Assembly: GCF_030269605.1 (NCBI RefSeq)
Contig: NZ_BSTQ01000001.1
Span: forward strand, 434,001 to 498,000
Origin: Lentzea sp. NBRC 105346
GTDB lineage: Bacteria > Actinomycetota > Actinomycetes > Mycobacteriales > Pseudonocardiaceae
Direction of reading: 5' to 3'
Length of the DNA: 64,000 nt
A model generated the notes under the pieces. The model saw only the letters and a list, made by a program, of their open reading frames with translations. It searched no databases and had not been told where the DNA came from. The translations under genes and the position numbers were made by a program. Positions 1 through 8,818 of the stretch are shown in pieces (positions within the stretch are counted from its first letter, which is position 1; every line of letters starts with the position of its first letter).

Positions 1-2
1 TC

Positions 3-233
3 GTCCGCACTCATGGCCGGTGGTCACCCACCGCCTACCGCGACCGTGCGCACCTCCTGGACGGCGGGGGACCCGTCTACTTCCTGACGAACGCCCCGAG
101 CCGAGTCCGCGCGGTCCGCGCGCTGCTGCGCTGGTGGTTCGTGGTCGCCCGACGTACCCGAGATGGCGCGGACCCGCGCCATCTCGACCCGTTCCGGGAG
201 TCGCCCGCGTCTCGCCGATGGCTGCTGTCCTGA
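3..233 (+). CDS. C-terminal end of an unidentified protein (partial)
   Basis: The window opens inside this reading frame. The last 76 codons show G/C-rich third positions and end at TGA 231-233. The visible part contains VYFLTNAPSRVRAVRALL followed by a basic, Trp-rich tail. I recognise no domain, so no function is proposed. It reads toward the next gene at 298, 64 bases downstream. Confidence 0.5.
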   Translation, partial: VRTHGRWSPTAYRDRAHLLDGGGPVYFLTNAPSRVRAVRALLRWWFVVARRTRDGADPRHLDPFRESPASRRWLLS

Positions 234-297
234 CCGCATCGCCCCAGTCCCCGTCTCGACGATCACGACGGTCGTGCCTCGGCTAAGGAGGAATCGC

Positions 298-684
298 TTG
301 TCTGTCAACGAATCCACGGACAGTAAGACCACTGTGGACAGCTTCGCTGAGCGTGCGGCCGCGTTCGCGCGGTCGAAGGGGTACGCGCCCTTCGAGTTCG
401 CCGACTTGTCGGGCACTCCGATGCGGATCCGTGAGGAACTCGTCGGCTGGCATGGCCCTGTCGATGAGGAATCCGGGACCGGCGACTGGGTTTACCCAGG
501 GCGCACGGTGATCGATGTGCCGGGCCGGGACTGGCAGGCCTCACGTCCAGAGGACTGCCCAAACGAGTCCGCGGCCGGGATCTGGCTCGACGCGGCCGGC
601 GACGAGGTACCGGCCGTCGGAGATGCCGCAAATACGGGCGGCATCGTCTTGCTCTGCCCGCAGTGCGGACTGGACTGCACCTGA
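298..684 (+). CDS. Hypothetical protein, TTG start
   Basis: 128 residues of unknown function. The start is placed at TTG 298 because AAGGAGG (285-291) lies six bases upstream. The longer frame from 163 would begin with low-quality basic sequence. The protein is acidic and has a single CPQCGLDC-type cysteine pair at its extreme C-terminus, which hints at a small metal-binding or redox tail. No family is recognised. Confidence 0.6.
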   Translation: MSVNESTDSKTTVDSFAERAAAFARSKGYAPFEFADLSGTPMRIREELVGWHGPVDEESGTGDWVYPGRTVIDVPGRDWQASRPEDCPNESAAGIWLDAAGDEVPAVGDAANTGGIVLLCPQCGLDCT

Positions 685-848
685 TCAACAGTACTAGCGG
701 GTCCTGGCCACGATTCGCATCTTGCGGGAGGACACAGGACGTTCGCGGCTGCGTCCTCCGACCCGCCGATCGTGCTCAAGCACACCTGACCTCACATCGG
801 GGCTGCGCTGTCCGAACATCCCGGCCCGATGTGCGCGCCCGCCAGGCG

Positions 849-1046
849 ATGACGACCAGCCGAGGTGCTTTCCCTCTCGATCGCTGCGCCATGTGCGGGC
901 GAACTGAACCCAGGAACGGTGACCTGAATGAACTTCCTCGGCTGGACCATCACCATTTGCCGCCGCGCTGCGCGAGAGTTGCCGGCGGATCGCAACGCCG
1001 CAGCGATGACCAACTGTGTCGGCACCGCTGCCATTGCCTCCGGTGA
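849..1046 (+). CDS. Possible mini HNH/zinc-finger protein
   Basis: 65 residues with a CAMCG knuckle, a DHHHLPPR segment and a distal DDQLCRHRCH segment. The order CxxC - DHHH - (N/D)xLxxxCxxCH is that of HNH nucleases, but the domain is shorter than usual. The frame overlaps a competing + frame that opens at 928, whose third positions are slightly more GC-rich here. If this ORF is real, the next gene starts at GTG 1051. There is no clear ribosome binding site. Confidence 0.35.
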   Translation: MTTSRGAFPLDRCAMCGRTEPRNGDLNELPRLDHHHLPPRCARVAGGSQRRSDDQLCRHRCHCLR

Positions 1047-1050
1047 CGTC

Positions 1051-1407
1051 GTGACCGCCCGGATCCACCGCGATGAGATCCTGCTGGCTGAGCACCTCCT
1101 GCGCAGCGCAGCCGACCAGCAGTGGCTGCGCCAGCGGCGCGGCCAGACGGTGCATCTCTACGAACCCGACCAGTTCGCGGCCACGTTGCGCCTGCGGCTC
1201 GGTGCGGCCGCGGCTGTGGAGGTCGATGCGCAGTTCGCGGCGATCTTGCCGGAGGAGATCGCACTGCTGGGACAGGCCATCTACGACATCACCGGTGACA
1301 TGTTCCTGGAGGATCTGGTTCTCGAGGGTCGGATGCTGCTGGCGGACCTGCACCTGCGGCTCGGTCATGCCATGGCCATGGCCGAGTTCGGTGCTGGGCG
1401 GTCGTGA
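1051..1407 (+). CDS. Hypothetical protein
   Basis: About 118 residues, mostly alpha-helical by composition, with the hydrophobic/acidic run EEIALLGQAIYDITGDMFLEDLVLEGRMLLADL. No family is recognised. The frame is open from ATG 928. I prefer GTG 1051 because GGTGA precedes it closely and because the upstream stretch overlaps an HNH-like ORF in another frame; ATG 928 and ATG 1006 remain possible. Its stop overlaps the ATG at 1407 of the following reading frame, which suggests translational coupling. Confidence 0.6.
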   Translation: MTARIHRDEILLAEHLLRSAADQQWLRQRRGQTVHLYEPDQFAATLRLRLGAAAAVEVDAQFAAILPEEIALLGQAIYDITGDMFLEDLVLEGRMLLADLHLRLGHAMAMAEFGAGRS

Positions 1408-1768
1408 TGTACGGACTACCGCAGCCCAGCCACGGAGACCACGGAGACGGCCCGGTCGTGATCGGCTCTCTTGTTGTCTACGAGGGAAGCCTGACCGAGG
1501 CCTGGGGACGCTACCGCGTCGCCGCCATCGCAGAACGCCCGTAGGCATCCGCTACAGCTTGTCTGCCTTCGGTGACAACACCGTGCTGCTGCGCGACGTG
1601 CGCAGGCACTCCATCGCTCCGATACCGGTTGGACCCGCACACGCCGTGCACAACCCGGTCGGACGCGTGGACGTCATCCTGCGCAGGTTCACCGAGGTCG
1701 ACTCCGGCACGCCCAGCGGCCGGACGTCCGGCGGCGCGGCCCCGCCGGCTTGTCATCGCTGGTCATGA
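1407..1768 (+). pseudogene. Small hypothetical gene with a frameshift
   Basis: ATG 1407 overlaps the preceding stop and encodes 45 residues (MYGLPQPS...RYRVAAIAERP) up to TAG 1542-1544. The continuation GIRYSLSAFGDNTVLLRDVRRHSIAP is in the -1 frame from about 1545 to TGA 1766-1768. The joined product has the look of small actinomycete proteins that end in VRRxSI(T/A)P. One missing base near 1540 would restore a protein of about 120 residues. Its end overlaps the next ATG (ATGA), so the operon spacing is still intact. A sequencing error at this site is the alternative. Confidence 0.5.
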
Positions 1769-2121
1769 GGCTCATCAGCCGTTCCCGGTTCGTGGCGGCC
1801 GAGACGCATCTGCTTCGTGCCGAACTGGCAGCTGAACTGGTGACACCGCGAGACTTCCGGCGCGAAATCGCGGCGCTGCGCATCCGCGGCGACGACGAGT
1901 CCTGCCTGACGCTGGTCATGCCCCCTGGCACACGGTGCTCCCGGCGGCGCCCAACACGAACGACAGGCAACGACGGCGTACGAACAGGCATGAGGACGCA
2001 CGGACCCCGACCGTGGCGGCGAACGAGAAGGAGGCACGAGACGTGCGGATCAACCAGATCCACCCGACCAGCGAGGAACCGATCCCCGATGTCGTGTGCC
2101 GGACGTGCAGTGAACCGTTGA
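1765..2121 (+). CDS. Small hypothetical protein, C-terminus uncertain
   Basis: ATG 1765 overlaps the previous stop in an ATGA junction. Residues 1-52 look coding (FVAAETHLLRAELAAELVTPRDFRREIAALRIR), but after about 1920 the frame turns into Arg/Thr-rich sequence. The + frame that leads into the next gene becomes the plausible one there, starting APWHTVLPAAPNTND. A second small indel near 1920 is therefore possible, giving a protein of about 90 residues. Function unknown. Confidence 0.45.
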   Translation: MRLISRSRFVAAETHLLRAELAAELVTPRDFRREIAALRIRGDDESCLTLVMPPGTRCSRRRPTRTTGNDGVRTGMRTHGPRPWRRTRRRHETCGSTRSTRPARNRSPMSCAGRAVNR

Positions 2122-2636
2122 ATACGATCAGGCCGCTCGGAGGCGGCCACCGGATCTTCGTCCACGGTGGGAACGGGGCCCGCGACCACGAACCCGATCC
2201 GGTTCCCCGCGAGGACACCGGCCACGTGCGCATGTGCTGCGACTTCTGCGGCGCTGGGGAGCCGTCGTGGTCCTACACAGCCGACGAGATCAGCGCGGCG
2301 GTGGAGCGACCGCAATACAAGTCCACCTGGGAGCGCAAACAGATCGGCGAGCACACCGCTGTGCTGCGGCGCGAGGAAGCACCCGCCGACGATCTAATGC
2401 ACCACCGGCACAGCGCCGGGTGGGCGGCATGCGAGCAGTGCGCGGCGCTGATCGAGTTGCGTGATGCCCAGCGCCTGCTCACCCGCGTACGCAGGCTCAA
2501 CTCCGTCGTGGCGAGCGCGCCGCGCCGAGCACTGCTGGGGATCTACACCCAGTTCATGAGGACGATCAAAGGCCGCACGCCGATCCCGGCCCGCCCTACG
2601 GACCTACCCGCCATCCGGCCACAACCGGAGATCTGA
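2043..2636 (+). CDS. Zinc-ribbon hypothetical protein
   Basis: 197 residues starting at GTG 2043, behind AAGGAGG at 2027-2033. It carries three cysteine pairs: VVCRTCSEP near residue 20, MCCDFCGAGEPSW near residue 65 and ACEQCAAL near residue 135. This suggests one or two structural zinc sites. CDFCGxxxPxWxY is a motif seen in accessory proteins of actinobacterial plasmids and integrated elements. No catalytic motif is seen. It ends the small-gene cluster upstream of the partition gene. Confidence 0.65.
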   Translation: MRINQIHPTSEEPIPDVVCRTCSEPLNTIRPLGGGHRIFVHGGNGARDHEPDPVPREDTGHVRMCCDFCGAGEPSWSYTADEISAAVERPQYKSTWERKQIGEHTAVLRREEAPADDLMHHRHSAGWAACEQCAALIELRDAQRLLTRVRRLNSVVASAPRRALLGIYTQFMRTIKGRTPIPARPTDLPAIRPQPEI

Positions 2637-3022
2637 GCGAGAAACCGAACCACAAGGTGAACACCCGCGATACTCCGCACTGCGGGCAGTAGGCAGGCAC
2701 AGTCCTGACCAGTCCCATCACGATGCGACGGTACTTCTCCGCCCGCACGTACCTTGGATCATCCCGTGCTGGCCCGATCGACTGATCCCGACAGTGACGG
2801 CCACTCTTGGGTATTCGACGCAGACGCTGAGCCCGCTGCCCTGTCCCAGCCGAAGCCCGCTTCCACGTTCGTGCTGCTGACTGTCCTAAAGGAATGCCGC
2901 CTGTACCTGGCGCGGCCCAGCCCCTCCGCGTCCTATGAGGACGGTATTGGTCATTGGCTCACGTAGCAGGCGGAACGTAGCCATATCCGAAAACTAGTCG
3001 CCAACCAAGGGAGAACACTGCC
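2637..3022 (+). other. Intergenic stretch before the ParB-like gene
   Basis: 386 bases without a confident gene. A weak open frame (2754-2966, 70 residues) has no ribosome binding site and no recognisable motif. The 3' part presumably carries the promoter of the ParB-like gene, but I cannot pick out a convincing -35/-10 pair. Confidence 0.4.
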
Positions 3023-4774
3023 GTGACCTCGATCGACAACGGCGCCGACAAAGCGCTCGATGAGAAGAACACAGACCCGCGCGGGATCGACGGGAGCGAC
3101 ACGACGACGGCCGACCCCGCCGACGGCGTCATCAAGACGATTTTCGCTAACGACGGCTACGAGCTGCTCGTGATGGACCCGCATGCCCTCTACCTCGGGG
3201 AAGGGATCGAGTCCAACACCCGCCAGAACGTCGTGCACGACCCCGTCTTCTGGCAGGACATCAAGGACAACGGCGTCGAAGACGTGATCGACGCGCGCCG
3301 CGACAAGGACGGGCGGGTGCGGGTGCACGACGGCAAGATGCGCACGCTCGCCGCGCGCGACGGCGGCGTTCCCGCCGTCCTCGTGCTCATCAAGCCCAAC
3401 TACGTCGGCAGTGAACGCGACGCCGAGGTCAGTCGCATCTTCAGCCAGCTGCGGCTCAACGAGTACCGCAACGACATCCCCCACGCCGACAAGATGGCCG
3501 CTCTGCAGCAGCTGGTCCTCCTCGACGTCAGCGCCGAGGACATCGCCCAGCAGCGGCACATCGATGTCAAGGAAGCCAAGAAGATCGTCACGACGGTCAA
3601 GTCCGCGGCCGCCGTCGAGTCCGCCAAATATGACCTCACCATCGATGAGATGGCACTGATCGCCGAGTTCGACGGTGACGACGCAGCGACTGACGCCCTG
3701 ATGCACACCGCGGCGAGCGACCGCTACAACCTCAGGTACAAGGCGGCCGAACTACGACGCGAACGGGCCGACGCGGCGATGCTCGAGCCGGTCCTGGCCA
3801 GGCTCACCACGTCGAACACCAAGGTCGTCACTGACGACGACGTCACGCTCGACGACAACATCAAGCCCCTGGACGCACTGCGCCCCAGCGCGGGCCACGA
3901 GCCGGGCACCGAGCTGACCATGGCAGCGCACAAGAAATGCCCCGGCCACGCCGCCCTGGTGTCGTTGAAGGGCCACGGCAAGGACCGCAAGGTCGCCACC
4001 ACCTACGTGTGCACCAACTACCAGATGTTCGGCCACGCGCACCGCAACACCCCCAAGGGCGTGGTAGCGCCCAAGACCGAGGGCAAGCTCAACCCCGAGC
4101 AGCTCGCCGATCGCCGACTGACCATCAAGAACAACAAGCTGTGGGATGCGCACGTCGACCCGCGACGAGAATGGATGGCGGACTTCTTCCGCAACGGTTC
4201 CCTGCCCAAGGGACTCAAGGTCCAGCGCCGCATCGCCCAGCTGCAGCTGGCGGCGGGCTACGACTTCAACCGCGCGAGGGAGCGCAGTCATCCGCTGCTG
4301 TGCGAGATGCTGGGTATCACGCTCAGGCCTGGGCCGTACGGCCCGCAGCAAGGCGACACCGCCGCACTGCAGAAGATCGTGGACCGCACCAGCGAGAAGC
4401 GCGCGGGCATGATCAATCTCGCGATCTGGATGTGCGCGATCGAGGCGGGCATGAACAAGCACACCTGGAAGAACCGCTGCAACGAAGCACGGCTGATGAT
4501 GACCGTCCTGGAGGAGCTCGGCAAGCCGCTGTCGGAGATCGAGCTCTACGTCCTTGGTCGTGATACCGACGGCAAACCGTTCGACACCAACGCCGATTCC
4601 GATCCGGAGCCGGCCAGCATCGCGCAGCCGGACGGCACCACCCACACCGACGACGCGGCCTCGGCCGAGGATGTTGACGTCGATGTCGACCTGGACAACA
4701 GCGAGACGACCATTGACCGAGACGCCGACGTCGCCGCCCACCACGACGATGCGGCCGACGCGTTCGCGGCCTGA
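3023..4774 (+). CDS. ParB-like nuclease-domain partition protein
   Basis: 583 residues from GTG 3023, with a GGGAG-type site about 12 bases upstream. Residues about 40-170 follow the ParB/Srx fold order: ligand-rich strand (ELLVMDPHALYLGEG), the RVHDGKMRTLAA box in place of the usual R-x-G-x-R-R, and a helical HTH-like part (RLNEYRNDIPHADKMAALQQL...EDIAQQRHID). In this family the protein binds parS-like sites to segregate or stabilise a plasmid or integrated element. The C-terminus (from about residue 515) is a long Asp/Glu-rich low-complexity tail. No adjacent parA is seen. A regulatory ParB-like role is an alternative. Confidence 0.75.
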   Translation: MTSIDNGADKALDEKNTDPRGIDGSDTTTADPADGVIKTIFANDGYELLVMDPHALYLGEGIESNTRQNVVHDPVFWQDIKDNGVEDVIDARRDKDGRVRVHDGKMRTLAARDGGVPAVLVLIKPNYVGSERDAEVSRIFSQLRLNEYRNDIPHADKMAALQQLVLLDVSAEDIAQQRHIDVKEAKKIVTTVKSAAAVESAKYDLTIDEMALIAEFDGDDAATDALMHTAASDRYNLRYKAAELRRERADAAMLEPVLARLTTSNTKVVTDDDVTLDDNIKPLDALRPSAGHEPGTELTMAAHKKCPGHAALVSLKGHGKDRKVATTYVCTNYQMFGHAHRNTPKGVVAPKTEGKLNPEQLADRRLTIKNNKLWDAHVDPRREWMADFFRNGSLPKGLKVQRRIAQLQLAAGYDFNRARERSHPLLCEMLGITLRPGPYGPQQGDTAALQKIVDRTSEKRAGMINLAIWMCAIEAGMNKHTWKNRCNEARLMMTVLEELGKPLSEIELYVLGRDTDGKPFDTNADSDPEPASIAQPDGTTHTDDAASAEDVDVDVDLDNSETTIDRDADVAAHHDDAADAFAA

Positions 4775-4778
4775 CCGC

Positions 4779-4808
4779 CTGGGGCCATCCGATTTCGGAT
4801 GGCCCCAG
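4779..4808 (+). terminator. Hairpin terminator after the ParB-like gene
   Basis: A perfect 14-bp inverted repeat (4779-4792 with 4795-4808) closes on a 2-base loop, five bases beyond the stop codon. The T-rich tract that follows is weak, as is common in high-GC actinobacteria. Confidence 0.8.
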
Positions 4809-4964
4809 CCATGTCGTTCCACCCTGTTTCTAGCGACGACCTTCTGCGCCGCGCATGACGTGCCGTGGTCAGTACACGGACGCTCACCCGCGACGTGCGT
4901 GTTGTTCGGCATGCTGTCTCTCCGCATGACGGTGGTTGCAGCACAACCTGTGAGGACTACGCAC

Positions 4965-5861
4965 ATGAGCCCGACCGTCTACTCGGCCGGCGGACTGCTC
5001 CTGCACAAAACAAGGACCACTCCATCTGATCCCACCCCGTTCTCGGCTGCGGGAGCCCTCGCCGAGTGCGTGTGCGGCTGGCAAGAGACCGCTCCGCACC
5101 GCCGGAAGGCACGGGCACAAGCCCGGATCCATCTCGACACCGCCTCCCCGACGCTGGCGTTCCACCCGGCGGCGGTCTCCGATCAAGGGCCTCGCCAGCA
5201 CAACGCCGACGCTTATGCCGTCCACGTCGACGACACCCGCAACCGGGCCGCCTGGGCGGTGGCCGACGGGATCGGCGACAACGAGCATGCCGCCGAGGCG
5301 GCCGCTATCGCCGCCAATGCGGCCGTCCGGGCAGCCGTCCAAACGGGAGCCGTCGATGCTGTCCTCGCCGCCGGCCACGAGGTCCACGACTATCAGATCG
5401 CAGACACCGTCCTCGTTGTCGCGGCCGCGCTTCCCCCGGAGGACGGCGGCGGCTACGACGTCGCCTGGGTCGGTGACTGCCGCGCCTGGCAGTGGAACGG
5501 CACCACCCTCACCCAGCTCACCGTCGACCACACGCAAGGCCAGCTGTACCGCGACTGCGGCAACCCAGCGCTGGCCGCGATCGCGGACGCCTACGACCAC
5601 GTCGTCATGACCACGGTCGCGACAGCGACTGTTGACGACATCGGGCACACACGGACCACCGGACCTCACCAACGTCTGCTGCTGGCCAGTGACGGCGTCA
5701 GCAAACCCCTACCGGCCTCGAGCATCGCACGGACCATGCGGACCTTCGGACACCAGCTCGCCATCGCGAGCAGGCTCGTTCACGCCGCCCGATTCCACAA
5801 CGGCAGCGACAACGCCACCGCACTCGCGATCAACCCCGTGTTCGACCTGGATACGCCGTGA
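4965..5861 (+). CDS. PP2C-type protein phosphatase
   Basis: 298 residues from ATG 4965 (an in-frame ATG at 4911 is possible). The metal-binding and catalytic motifs of PP2C Ser/Thr phosphatases appear in order: SDQGPRQHNADAY (residues 72-84), VADGIGDNEHA (about 99-109), WVGDCRAW (about 166) and LLLASDGVSK (about 234). The family uses two Mn/Mg ions to remove phosphate from Ser/Thr. A CVCGW segment precedes the domain. No partner kinase is visible nearby. It lies between the partition gene and the primase, so a role in control or maintenance of the element is inferred only. Confidence 0.85.
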   Translation: MSPTVYSAGGLLLHKTRTTPSDPTPFSAAGALAECVCGWQETAPHRRKARAQARIHLDTASPTLAFHPAAVSDQGPRQHNADAYAVHVDDTRNRAAWAVADGIGDNEHAAEAAAIAANAAVRAAVQTGAVDAVLAAGHEVHDYQIADTVLVVAAALPPEDGGGYDVAWVGDCRAWQWNGTTLTQLTVDHTQGQLYRDCGNPALAAIADAYDHVVMTTVATATVDDIGHTRTTGPHQRLLLASDGVSKPLPASSIARTMRTFGHQLAIASRLVHAARFHNGSDNATALAINPVFDLDTP

Positions 5862-5917
5862 CCAGCGACATCACGCCGACAACCAGGGGTAGCCTGGTCT
5901 ATGGGAGGTGACCGGCC

Positions 5918-6865
5918 GTGAATACCACGTCGATGCCGCGCCAGCCCCCTACAGGCCGACGCACACCGCCGCGGCTCGCCGCAGCACTCGCCGCCGCCGC
6001 GCGCGGCTGGCCGGTCATCCCGTGCTACCCCTACAGCAAGTTCCCGGTCCCCGACGACTGGGACACCGTGGCCACCACAGACCCGGCACAGATCGCCGAC
6101 TGGTGGGCGGCCGCGCCGTACAACATCGCGATCTCCTGCCGAGCAGCCGGACTGATCGTGATCGATCTCGATCCCGCACACGGCCAGGAACCCCCCGACG
6201 AATGGGCACACCGAGGCGTGACGCACGGCCGCGACGTTCTCAGGCTGCTCGCCCTTGAGGCCGGCGAACCGGACCCGCTCGACACCTACCGCGTGCGCAC
6301 GCCATCCGGCGGCGAGCACCGCTACTTCCACGCGCCCACCGACGTGGAACTGCGCAACACCGTCGGACGCCTCGGCTGGCACATCGACACCCGAGGCCGC
6401 GGCGGCAACATCATCGCAGCCGGATCCATCCGCCGAGTCGACGGCGGACGGCGCCTGTATCGACCAGTGCACCCGATCCGCCCGGTAGCCACCCTTCCAT
6501 CATGGCTCGCCGCCGCGCTCACCCCACCGGCGCGTCCAGCGCACCCCCGGACGCGCGCAGGGATCATCGTGCCGGCGCGGCGAGTCGCCGCCTACGCCGC
6601 GGGCGCGGTGAAAGGCGAGACCGCCGCGGTACAAGCAGCCCAGGTCGGCACTCGCGCAAACCGGCTCTTCATCGCCGCGATCAAGCTGGGCCAGATCGTC
6701 GGCGCTGGATGGCTCGATGAACGCGAGGCCATCCATGCACTGCTCGTCGCCGCGCACCAGCACAACGGCGTGGAAGGCTGGACGTCTGAGGAAGCCCTTC
6801 ACCACATCGAGAACGGCCTTGCTCGAGGCATTCACGAACCACGCGACCTTCTCGATGCCGCCTGA
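5918..6865 (+). CDS. Bifunctional primase/polymerase (prim-pol) protein
   Basis: 315 residues from GTG 5918, seven bases after GGGAGGTG (5903-5910). Residues about 18-215 match the prim-pol domain order: AALAAAARGWPVIPCYPYSK, the metal-binding IDLDP (82-86), TPSGGEHRYFHAP and RGGNIIAAGS. Such proteins start replication on plasmids and integrated elements of actinobacteria. The rest (RVAAYAAGAVKGE...ANRLFIAAIKLGQIVGAGWLDEREAIHALL) is the small helical domain that often follows. There is no fused helicase, so a separate helicase would be needed for full replication. Confidence 0.85.
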   Translation: MNTTSMPRQPPTGRRTPPRLAAALAAAARGWPVIPCYPYSKFPVPDDWDTVATTDPAQIADWWAAAPYNIAISCRAAGLIVIDLDPAHGQEPPDEWAHRGVTHGRDVLRLLALEAGEPDPLDTYRVRTPSGGEHRYFHAPTDVELRNTVGRLGWHIDTRGRGGNIIAAGSIRRVDGGRRLYRPVHPIRPVATLPSWLAAALTPPARPAHPRTRAGIIVPARRVAAYAAGAVKGETAAVQAAQVGTRANRLFIAAIKLGQIVGAGWLDEREAIHALLVAAHQHNGVEGWTSEEALHHIENGLARGIHEPRDLLDAA

Positions 6866-6878
6866 CTGAGCATTCCCA

Positions 6879-6920
6879 AGTGGGTGGTTCGACCAACACA
6901 TTCGGTCGAACCACCCACTT
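6879..6920 (+). terminator. Strong hairpin terminator after the primase gene
   Basis: A perfect 17-bp stem (6879-6895 with 6904-6920) has an 8-base loop and is followed by TCCTTTG. It lies 14 bases beyond the primase stop and closes the left replication/partition block. Confidence 0.85.
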
Positions 6921-7399
6921 TCCTTTGCTGTGAGGCGAAACCCACCACCAGCGATGTGGCGCAGCGGCAGCTCGTGTCTCCCCACGGACCTCGACGCCGA
7001 CTCGACAGTCACAGCGGCCAGGGGAGTCGTTCGCCCGCGACGACGTGGACACTCGCGAAGCCGACTCGTATGACGGCTGCCCGCTCTCGCGCGGTGCCAA
7101 CGAATCCGTCGCATCGCGTCTGACGACGCGCCCATGCCACGGAGGTGAGGCTAACGATTGCGCACAGACTCACGACGCGACGTACTCGCCGGCATCCTGC
7201 ACGCCGGCCTGTGACGTGCCGGCCCGCTCGGCAGCCTTTCGACTGCCCAAGCGGGCTCACCCGGCAACTCGTAACGCAACGCCAACATCATCAGTCGCGG
7301 AATGCGGTGTCAGAACTGCAGACACTCAAGCGCTGAACCAACTTCAACCAATCAACGACCGATCTGCACGAACCCTTGCGACACACAGGAGGATCAACT
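6921..7399 (+). other. Intergenic region with one copy of a repeated hairpin element
   Basis: No confident gene here. GGAGGTGAGG at 7141 precedes a possible 18-codon leader peptide (TTG 7159 to TGA). The segment around 7193-7264 resembles a second copy near 7675, described separately. Confidence 0.4.
7167..7264 (+). repeat. Repeated hairpin element, copy A
   Basis: About 98 bases that align with copy B at 7653-7746. The shared blocks include CATCCTGCACG, CTGTGAC and GCCTTT. In copy A the arms GCCCGCT and AGCGGGC can pair; copy B can form the corresponding stem with different bases. It lies upstream of the small gene at 7400. Confidence 0.45.
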
Positions 7400-7585
7400 A
7401 TGGCTGGCGAGACCACGGGCCCGGCCGTAACCAGCCATGAGCCCGATCCCGCTGACAGCATCGAGCACTACAACGCTGTCGAGGCATTCCGACCGGATGA
7501 CGTCGACATGGCGACTCACGACGCGCGCCGATGCAACCTGCCGGTGGACGTCTGTCCCGCCTGCAGTGCGGCCGAGCGCGACTAG
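7400..7585 (+). CDS. Small acidic hypothetical protein
   Basis: 61 residues from ATG 7400, with AGGAGG at 7388-7393 in ideal position. It is acidic, with a DVCPACSAAERD ending that provides one CxxC pair. The well-placed ribosome binding site is the main argument that it is real. No family is recognised. Confidence 0.6.
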   Translation: MAGETTGPAVTSHEPDPADSIEHYNAVEAFRPDDVDMATHDARRCNLPVDVCPACSAAERD

Positions 7586-7652
7586 CGCTAGGGCCCTGAT
7601 CTAGGACTGCATGGTCAGCCCCGACACCCGCGAACTGGACGACCCCGAACCC

Positions 7653-7746
7653 GAGTCACGAGCCTGAACAACGACATCCTGCACGTCAATCTGTGACCTG
7701 CCAGTCTGCTCAGTCGCCTTTGACCCGCCGAGCAGGCTGATCCGGC
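7653..7746 (+). repeat. Repeated hairpin element, copy B
   Basis: Second copy of the element at 7167-7264, upstream of the gene at 7975. The hairpin arms here are GTCTGCTC and GAGCAGGC. They pair (one G-T) although their sequence differs from copy A, which is compatible with conserved RNA structure. Confidence 0.4.
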
Positions 7747-7974
7747 CAATCCTGGCCCTGCGCGTGTACATGCCGGGTGATCGGTCGGATGCGGTGTCCG
7801 TTGGCTGAGCGCGCACATGCCTACGCACTGGCACACCGCCCACAGCGGCCTGCACCCGCGAACCCCGCCTCGGGCGCAGCCGCTCGCTCGAAACGACTCA
7901 ACCAACCGACACGAACACTCCCGCGGCAGCGTCCCGCCGGACCGAGACCGGTTCGCAACCCCAATGGTGAGGTC

Positions 7975-8730
7975 ATGCAGGCTTCGTCCGACACATCATC
8001 CGCCCTGGTCCCTCACACCTGCCAGCCCTTTCTCGGCGACCAGGTCGACGACCCCCGTTTTCCTCTGACCTTTCAACAAGACCCGTGGTGCTGGACCCGC
8101 CAAGTCGGCTACCACCGTGCATCATCGCCGTCTGTCACAGTCGAGCTCACGCCGGCCCGAGGCCGCAACGTCGTGGTCAGCAACGACAGCATTCGAATCG
8201 ATCAGGCGATGTCCCTAGGCCTCGGCTGGGGAACCTGTAACGCTGCCCCCGTACTCGACGACTTCCTGAGGCACTTCCTGGACCTCGCCGACTACGCCGA
8301 CTTTCCCAGCGCTGAACCGTTCACCCGGCTCGGACACGCGGCTCGCAGCTACAGCCAGCTGTCTGACTGGGCACACCGCGTCCGTGCGCAACAGCACGTC
8401 CTGCAGACCGCATCGCGCGCAGCTCGCATCAAACTTTCCCCACCCTGGAACGAGATCCTGGACCGCGTTCAGGCAGGCGACCCTCTGGACACGCGGACTC
8501 TCACGCTCGTCGCCGAGCTCGGAGCACGAGCGTGGCGGGAGCGCTTCGAGTCGGACGAGGCAGCTCAGCATTACCATCTGCGCAACCTCGTCCTCGCGAC
8601 CAACGGGGACACCTGCGTACCGGGCGTACGCAGCCTGATCGCGCTGTACACGGCCACCCTGCCCAGCACGTCACAGGCAAGGCACTGGCTTGACGTCACT
8701 GCCGAGGCCTTCCTCAACATCCCAGCTTGA
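7975..8730 (+). CDS. Hypothetical protein
   Basis: 251 residues from ATG 7975, preceded by GGTGAGG. The frame is open further upstream, but the basic upstream translation looks non-coding. The sequence (FLGDQVDDPRFPLTFQQDPWCW...GWGTCNAAPVLDDFLRHFLDLADYADF) looks like a soluble globular protein. It has a helical C-terminal half and no membrane segment. I recognise no family and propose no function. Confidence 0.6.
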   Translation: MQASSDTSSALVPHTCQPFLGDQVDDPRFPLTFQQDPWCWTRQVGYHRASSPSVTVELTPARGRNVVVSNDSIRIDQAMSLGLGWGTCNAAPVLDDFLRHFLDLADYADFPSAEPFTRLGHAARSYSQLSDWAHRVRAQQHVLQTASRAARIKLSPPWNEILDRVQAGDPLDTRTLTLVAELGARAWRERFESDEAAQHYHLRNLVLATNGDTCVPGVRSLIALYTATLPSTSQARHWLDVTAEAFLNIPA

Positions 8731-8818
8731 GCCCCCCAGACATCCTCCAGCCTGACGGCACGTGCCGCCTCTTGATTCGTCGCGAGATCACAGATGCAGC
8801 CGCGACAGCGAGAGGACC

